DNA from: Clostridium sp. CAG:245
GTDB taxonomy: Bacteria > Bacillota > Clostridia > TANB77 > CAG-508
Assembly: GCA_000435175.1 (NCBI GenBank)
Contig: FR880082.1
Coordinates: forward strand, 15,108-24,781
DNA length: 9,674 nt
Direction of reading: 5' to 3'
Positions 5,607 to 9,674 of this stretch are shown here, one piece after another; the first letter of the stretch is position 1, and each line of letters opens with the position of its first letter. A model generated the notes under the pieces. The model was not told the origin of the DNA, searched no databases, and saw only the letters and a list, made by a program, of their open reading frames with translations. The translations under genes and the position numbers were made by a program.

Positions 5607-5737
5607 ATAAAAGCCCACTATCGAAATCAGTATTTTTTGTGCATAGGCATAATTTTGCTCTTTGAGAAGTCCGAAGGAGCTCCGACCAAAAATCATGTCC
5701 GATTGTATCAAAAAATTGATTCCGTCATAGGGCTTAT
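5607..5737 (-). repeat. Long imperfect palindrome between plsY and gpsA
   Basis: Almost the whole plsY-gpsA gap is one imperfect inverted repeat. Read in the direction of transcription (minus), the 5' arm AAGCCC-UAU-CGGAAUCA-AUUUUUUG pairs with CAAAAAAU-UGAUUUCG-AUA-GGGCUU, 25 pairs broken only by 2-base bulges. Further in, CAUGAUUUU pairs with AAAAUUAUG. The tip holds CUCCUUCGGAC. At least two pairs are G-U in the minus-strand RNA and would be mismatched in plus-strand RNA, which favours a structure made in the mRNA. TATAAT (5609-5604) lies at its gpsA side, with only a poor -35. It could be a structured 5' leader, an RNA-processing site, or a MITE-like element; TA dinucleotides flank both ends, which means little in such AT-rich DNA. 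I match it to no riboswitch class I know. Confidence 0.7.
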
Positions 5738-5753
5738 ACATTTAATTTAGTTC

Positions 5754-6383
5754 TTATTTTGTTCCTTTAAAACTTAGTTTATTTTCTTTTCCTTCTAATA
5801 GTCTTTTTACGTTTGATCTATGATTGAATACTACTAATACAGCCATTATTATAGCAAATATTACATAATTTCCTGGTACTAAGTAATTTTCATGAATGAA
5901 TACTGTTAGTACTGGGAATAGTATTGCAGCAGCTATTGAGCCTAATGATACAAATCTTGTTAATGCCATTAGTATTAGTGCAAACACTAAACAAATTAAT
6001 CCTATTTGCCAGTTGGTTATTAATAGTACACCTAACGATGTAGCAACACCTTTTCCACCTTTAAACTTGAAGAATACTGGAAAAGTATGTCCTAATACAA
6101 CAAATATTCCTGCTAATTGAACTAATAATCTTGAATCTGTATCTTTTACAATTTTTCCTGCTATAAAAGCAACTAAAACTGCAAATACACCTTTCAAACA
6201 ATCACATAAAAGTGTTAAAGCTGCAGCTTTTTTGCCAACTGTTCTTAGTACATTGGTTGTACCTGCATTTCCACTTCCCTTTTCTCTTACATCAAATCCA
6301 GCTAATTTCTTGCTGAATATTACCGAAAAACTTATACTTCCTAATAAATATGCTATAATTGAAACAATAATATATGTTGCCAT
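5754..6383 (-). CDS. plsY: Acyl-phosphate:glycerol-3-phosphate acyltransferase PlsY
   Basis: Integral membrane enzyme that transfers an acyl group from acyl-phosphate to the 1-position of glycerol-3-phosphate, making lysophosphatidate. 209 aa, normal for PlsY. Three conserved active-site loops are present: GSGNAGTTNVLR (36-47), GHTFPVFFKFKGGKG (98-112) and NHRSNVKRLLEGKE (187-200). Hydrophobic segments at about 3-22, 52-76, 86-104, 117-141 and 146-184 fit the multi-pass topology. The start is ATG at 6383; AAAGGA is 12 bases upstream, a little far, but an in-frame TGA lies just before it and no other start is available. It follows der by 59 bases with no terminator seen, so co-transcription is likely. 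The next gene, gpsA, supplies its acceptor substrate. Confidence 0.97.
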   Translation of the reverse strand: MATYIIVSIIAYLLGSISFSVIFSKKLAGFDVREKGSGNAGTTNVLRTVGKKAAALTLLCDCLKGVFAVLVAFIAGKIVKDTDSRLLVQLAGIFVVLGHTFPVFFKFKGGKGVATSLGVLLITNWQIGLICLVFALILMALTRFVSLGSIAAAILFPVLTVFIHENYLVPGNYVIFAIIMAVLVVFNHRSNVKRLLEGKENKLSFKGTK

Positions 6384-6442
6384 AAATAATCACAATCCTT
6401 TCTTATAAGTCATAATCTTTTACAATCAGACCTTGTTTTTTC

Positions 6443-7786
6443 TTATTTAGTATTACTCTTTTCATTTTTCTCTATTTTTTCTCTTGCAATCATTCTTATT
6501 GGAGTTCCAACAAGTCCAAACTCTTTTCTAAGTTGATTTACTAGATATCTTTCGTATGAAAAATGGAACAATTTTTTATCATTTACAAATACTACAAATG
6601 TTGGTGGCTTTGTAGAAGCCTGTGTCATGTAGTATAATTTTAATCTTCTTCCCTTGTCTGTTGGTGGTTGAACAACAGCTATTGCCTCTGCTAATACTTG
6701 ATTTAATACAGATGTTGAAACTCTTAGTGCGTTTTGGTTTGCGACATTATTTATCATATCGAATAATTTTTCTACTCTTTGACCAGTTTTTGCTGATATG
6801 AATAGAATTGGTGCATATGATAAATATGGTAATTTTAAATATACATCTTTAGTATATTTTTCTAAAGTTCCATTTTGTTTATCATATTCATCCCACTTGT
6901 TTATTGCTATTATAACGCCTTTTCCTGCCTCATGAGCCTCTCCTGCAATCTTTGTATCTTGCTCTGTAACGCCTTGTGTTGCATCAATCATTAAGATACA
7001 AACATCTGCTCTTTCTATTGCAAGCAAAGTTCTTGCAACACTGTATTTTTCAATTTTCTCGTCTATTTTGCTGTGTCTTCTAATTCCTGCAGTATCAATA
7101 AAAACATACTTTCCATGAGAATTTTCAAATTCAGAATCTATTGCATCTCTTGTGGTTCCTGCCATATTACTTACAATTAATCTATTTTCTCCAAGAATCT
7201 TGTTAATTAATGAAGATTTACCCACATTTGGCTTTCCGATAACAGCAACTTTAATCTGAAGATTGTCATCTTCATTTTCTTGTTTTGGAGGCAATTTGTC
7301 ATATATCTCGTCCAAAACATCTCCAATTCCTATTGCATTTACAGAAGAAACTCTGAATGGATCTCCTAATCCTAGATTATAAAATTCATAAATTTCAGGA
7401 GCATTCTTTCCATAATTATCTGCCTTATTGCAAACCAAAATTACTGGCTTCTTAGACTTTCTAAGCATTAATGCGATTTCTGTATCTGCTGATGTAATAC
7501 CTTGCTTTGCATCAGTCAAAAATATAATAACATCTGCCATAGCAATAGCAATATCAGCTTGTTCTTTCATTTGAATAGAAATGTCATTAGAATCGTCAAA
7601 CTCTATTCCCCCTGTATCTATTAATGTAAAACTTCTACCTCTCCAGTTAGCTTCGCCATAGACTCTGTCTCTTGTAACACCTGGAGTATCTTCTACTATT
7701 GAAATTCTTTTTCCAACTATATAATTAAAAAATGTTGATTTCCCTACATTTGGTCTACCAACAATTGCAACCATTGGTTTTGACAT
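6443..7786 (-). CDS. der: Ribosome assembly GTPase Der (EngA)
   Basis: Essential GTPase with two tandem G domains that binds the 50S subunit during late assembly. 447 aa, against about 436-490 in the family. G domain 1: GRPNVGKS (10-17), DTPGVTRD (33-40), DTGG (57-60), NKAD (120-123). G domain 2: GKPNVGKS (184-191), MAGTTRDAID (208-217), DTAG (231-234), NKWD (296-299), SAKTG (331-335). The C-terminal KH-like domain (about 350-435) ends with the family blocks FHFSYERYLVNQLRKEFG and GTPIRMIAREK. Start ATG at 7786 with AAGGTGA just upstream. It appears to head its own unit: a promoter lies inside the 3' end of the preceding membrane-protein gene, and plsY follows after 59 bases. Confidence 0.98.
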   Translation of the reverse strand: MSKPMVAIVGRPNVGKSTFFNYIVGKRISIVEDTPGVTRDRVYGEANWRGRSFTLIDTGGIEFDDSNDISIQMKEQADIAIAMADVIIFLTDAKQGITSADTEIALMLRKSKKPVILVCNKADNYGKNAPEIYEFYNLGLGDPFRVSSVNAIGIGDVLDEIYDKLPPKQENEDDNLQIKVAVIGKPNVGKSSLINKILGENRLIVSNMAGTTRDAIDSEFENSHGKYVFIDTAGIRRHSKIDEKIEKYSVARTLLAIERADVCILMIDATQGVTEQDTKIAGEAHEAGKGVIIAINKWDEYDKQNGTLEKYTKDVYLKLPYLSYAPILFISAKTGQRVEKLFDMINNVANQNALRVSTSVLNQVLAEAIAVVQPPTDKGRRLKLYYMTQASTKPPTFVVFVNDKKLFHFSYERYLVNQLRKEFGLVGTPIRMIAREKIEKNEKSNTK

Positions 7787-7819
7787 TTTTTCACCTTCTT
7801 ATAAAATTAATTTTTCAAA

Positions 7820-9637
7820 TTACATTATGTATTTTACTATAAAATACATAAAATGACAAGCTTTTGTTTTAAATAAAATTAAAACGAGATATATCTTTAT
7901 ACCCCGTTTTAACTTTAGATTTTTCATATTTAATATTATTTTACTTACCACTATTATCATTGCACTTATTATAGAAATAGCACTTGCCACAATCATCTCA
8001 TTTGTTCCAGTATATCTCACATTTATTTTTACATTTTGTTCATGCAATGCTGGATTGATTTTTATTTGTACAAATCCATTGTCTGATTCTGTACATTCAA
8101 TTTCACTGCCATTTGCATACACTCTATATCCTAAATAATAAATATATGGTAGTTCGATTGTAAGTCCCGCTTCTGTCTTATTATTTTGATTGTCCGCTTC
8201 TCGCTCATTTTTCATGTTTGTCAATTCAAATTCTAAGTTTGTCCCATTTTTGTTGTAATTTAATATTTCCGCTTCTCCGCTCATTATTATTGGTTCATCT
8301 TTTCTATTTGCAATATAAGTATTTAATACTTTAAATGCCTTGCTTGGTAAATATTCCATGCTTGCCATTCCCGCATGAACTCTTCCAGTATTTTCAGTTA
8401 CTCGTACTCCTTCTATCAATCTCTCTTCATTAGTAGACAATTCATATTCCAATTTACTATTATACGGAATCAACAATAATGTAGAAATAATAGTTAGCAC
8501 AATTACATCGAATATCTTAAAGTTCTTTATTATAATCCCATAATTTATTCCAGCTACAAAAGCAAAGAAAAACGCCGTAAATTCATATAGCCTAAACGTA
8601 AATTGTATCATTTTAAATACGCTTGGTAACTTTTCGAATGGAAAGAATGTTAATGTCATTATGATTAAAATAATTCCAAATGTCAAAAACAGTACATATG
8701 TTCTCTTATACTCTTTTTCTATCCTCTTCCACACTATTGGTGTTAGAACAAGTCCTAAGATTGTAACCATGCCTATAGCATAAATCATTTGTTGGTCTTT
8801 ACTAGTATAGAACAACTGATAAAATTCTGTTTTATAGTATTCTAGCTTGTTTCCTACTTCCATACGTCCTGGAACGAATACCTCATAGCTTGTAGCATTA
8901 TGATGTTGTAACAACCCTACCCAGTAGAAACTTGTTATTAGTAAAATACATACTAGGCTTATTACTAATATACGTATGACCTTAACGCTTTTTAATTTTT
9001 TAATATTAAATACCAAATATAATAGGCATATTATTGCCATGTACATAGTAATAACCGTATGTGTTAGTATTAGTCCTACCGTTCCCCAGATTAGCTTAAA
9101 CGATAACTTTTCTTCTTTTAGTACAGAATACAAGCCATCAAATATTATCGGTATAAACATAAAAGATGCAAGTTCTGCTACCGCTATTCTTATGTACATG
9201 TCTGTTATCCTGTATGGTGCAAGTACATATAAAATTGATGATAATAGTGAAACATTTTTATTTCTTGTTACATTTATCATAAATTTATACATGGCGATTC
9301 CAGATAATAATGTTACTGCAAACATAAATATCTTTAAACAATTTGTAAATGTAAAATTGAATATCTTAAAGATTAATGGAGCATATGCTGTTAATGGACT
9401 ATAAAATATGTTCCATGAGTATCCAAAATTATTGCAGAAACTAGCCATTATCATTGGAAGCATTTCTCCGCTTCTGATAGTTTGATATGTTCCAATTAAT
9501 CTGCATACATGTTGGATGCCGTCATCTCTATATATGTTTATATTCTTATTCATCAAAGGAATACATACTATTATGCTAATTAATAGTATGTATAAATATT
9601 CCTTGTTATCTTTTATTTTGTTTAGAAGTTTAATCAT
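7820..9637 (-). CDS. Multi-pass membrane protein, GT-C / YfhO-like
   Basis: A 605-aa polytopic membrane protein, probably of the PTPS-related/YfhO group of GT-C-fold glycosyltransferase-like proteins, which move sugars from lipid carriers outside the membrane. The evidence is the acidic pair after the first membrane segment, YRDDGIQHVCR (36-46: D38, D39, H43, R46), then GYSWNIFYSPLTAY (72-85), which resembles the first extracellular loop of that family. About 11-12 hydrophobic segments fall between residues 13 and 392. A mostly beta extracytoplasmic domain (about 395-545) and a last membrane helix (548-569) follow. Donor and acceptor are unknown. An in-frame ATG at 9649 has GGA directly against it, so ATG 9637, preceded by AAAGGA and GGAAG, is preferred. 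The last 30 codons overlap the terminator and the der promoter, so the tail after about residue 580 may not be part of the functional protein. Confidence 0.75.
   Translation of the reverse strand: MIKLLNKIKDNKEYLYILLISIIVCIPLMNKNINIYRDDGIQHVCRLIGTYQTIRSGEMLPMIMASFCNNFGYSWNIFYSPLTAYAPLIFKIFNFTFTNCLKIFMFAVTLLSGIAMYKFMINVTRNKNVSLLSSILYVLAPYRITDMYIRIAVAELASFMFIPIIFDGLYSVLKEEKLSFKLIWGTVGLILTHTVITMYMAIICLLYLVFNIKKLKSVKVIRILVISLVCILLITSFYWVGLLQHHNATSYEVFVPGRMEVGNKLEYYKTEFYQLFYTSKDQQMIYAIGMVTILGLVLTPIVWKRIEKEYKRTYVLFLTFGIILIIMTLTFFPFEKLPSVFKMIQFTFRLYEFTAFFFAFVAGINYGIIIKNFKIFDVIVLTIISTLLLIPYNSKLEYELSTNEERLIEGVRVTENTGRVHAGMASMEYLPSKAFKVLNTYIANRKDEPIIMSGEAEILNYNKNGTNLEFELTNMKNEREADNQNNKTEAGLTIELPYIYYLGYRVYANGSEIECTESDNGFVQIKINPALHEQNVKINVRYTGTNEMIVASAISIISAMIIVVSKIILNMKNLKLKRGIKIYLVLILFKTKACHFMYFIVKYIM
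7827..7849. repeat. Perfect 10-bp inverted repeat over the der promoter
   Basis: ATGTATTTTA (7827-7836) and TAAAATACAT (7840-7849) are exact inverted repeats with a 3-base spacer. They cover the -10 box and part of the spacer of the proposed der promoter. No T-tract follows on either strand, so it is not a terminator. It could be an operator, or only a palindrome in AT-rich DNA. Confidence 0.6.
7831..7859 (-). promoter_or_regulatory. Candidate promoter of der-plsY(-gpsA)
   Basis: TTGTCA (7859-7854), a 17-base spacer and TAAAAT (7836-7831). Predicted start near 7825, about 40 bases before the der ATG. It lies within the last codons of the upstream membrane-protein reading frame and just downstream of that gene's terminator. 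Confidence 0.6.
7871..7912 (-). terminator. Strong intrinsic terminator inside the membrane-protein ORF
   Basis: On the minus strand TTAAAACG (7912-7905) pairs with CGTTTTAA (7886-7879). The stem continues inward with seven more pairs (two G-U) to a 4-base AAGA loop, giving 15 uninterrupted pairs. TTTTATTT (7878-7871) follows. It lies about 50 bases before the stop codon of the gene it should terminate. Confidence 0.75.
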
Positions 9638-9674
9638 TTCAACTTCCATTCCTTTCTCATTTTGCTACATTTAC
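9634..9674 (-). CDS. Possible 3' end of a further upstream gene
   Basis: A second minus-strand frame is open from the window edge through KCSKMRKEWKLK to TGA at 9636-9634. This TGA overlaps the preferred ATG of the membrane-protein gene as ATGA, the classic arrangement of translationally coupled genes. Only 13 codons are visible, so it could equally be chance. Confidence 0.25.
   Translation of the reverse strand, partial: KCSKMRKEWKLK

Noticed and set aside
5607..5737. T-box, purine, glycine, SAM or cyclic-di-GMP riboswitch in the plsY-gpsA gap.
   Set aside because: None of the conserved sequence blocks of these classes is visible; only the long hairpin is.
8976..9404. Plus-strand 142-codon open frame inside the membrane-protein gene.
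   Set aside because: A shadow of the minus-strand coding region with no SD and no protein-like features.
1563..9637. Possible alternative genetic code, prompted by all ten complete genes ending in TAA and a TGA interrupting a frame at 2244-2246.
   Set aside because: Trp is encoded by TGG in conserved proteins here and no TGA falls inside a conserved domain. Exclusive TAA is expected from AT bias.
1..9674. CRISPR array, tRNA gene, insertion sequence or phage attachment site.
   Set aside because: No regularly spaced repeats, no cloverleaf sequence, no transposase or integrase reading frame on either strand.

Overview
The window reads as chromosomal DNA from a low-GC, Gram-positive anaerobe of the Clostridia type. 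The reasons are the AT-rich codon use, TAA as the stop of all ten complete genes, purine-rich Shine-Dalgarno sites (AAGGA, GGAGG), sigma-A-like promoters, and an RNase P RNA that looks like class A (Bacilli normally carry class B). The neighbours der, plsY and gpsA in that order also fit Bacillota. No transposase, integrase, tRNA, rRNA or CRISPR array is visible.

Layout from left to right. An RluA-family pseudouridine synthase (+) converges on a CYTH/triphosphate tunnel enzyme (-), and the two share a bidirectional terminator. Next, on the minus strand, is a two-gene unit that is richer in GC than its surroundings: an unrecognised 81-aa protein followed by a divergent nucleoside-diphosphate-kinase-like protein, with a strong promoter of its own. 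Then comes rnpB (-) with a clear promoter and a terminator. After it lie a membrane-anchored orphan protein with a Ser/Gly-rich linker (-) and a divergently transcribed 100-aa orphan (+). The orphan converges tail to tail with gpsA.

The right half is entirely minus strand: a large multi-pass membrane protein (GT-C/YfhO-like), der, plsY, gpsA. Der acts in 50S ribosome assembly. GpsA makes sn-glycerol-3-phosphate and PlsY acylates it, so plsY and gpsA catalyse successive steps at the start of phospholipid synthesis. Between plsY and gpsA sits a 125-bp imperfect palindrome that would form one long hairpin in the mRNA.

The best leads are: (1) the NDK-like protein with a retained N-x-x-H-x-x-D active-site signature but unusual length, in a foreign-looking operon with an unknown partner; (2) the plsY-gpsA palindrome; (3) a strong intrinsic terminator and the next gene's promoter, both inside the last 25-30 codons of the membrane-protein gene and ahead of its stop codon; (4) a gpsA terminator embedded antisense in the convergent gene. 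I see no unmistakable new multi-gene defence or biosynthetic system.
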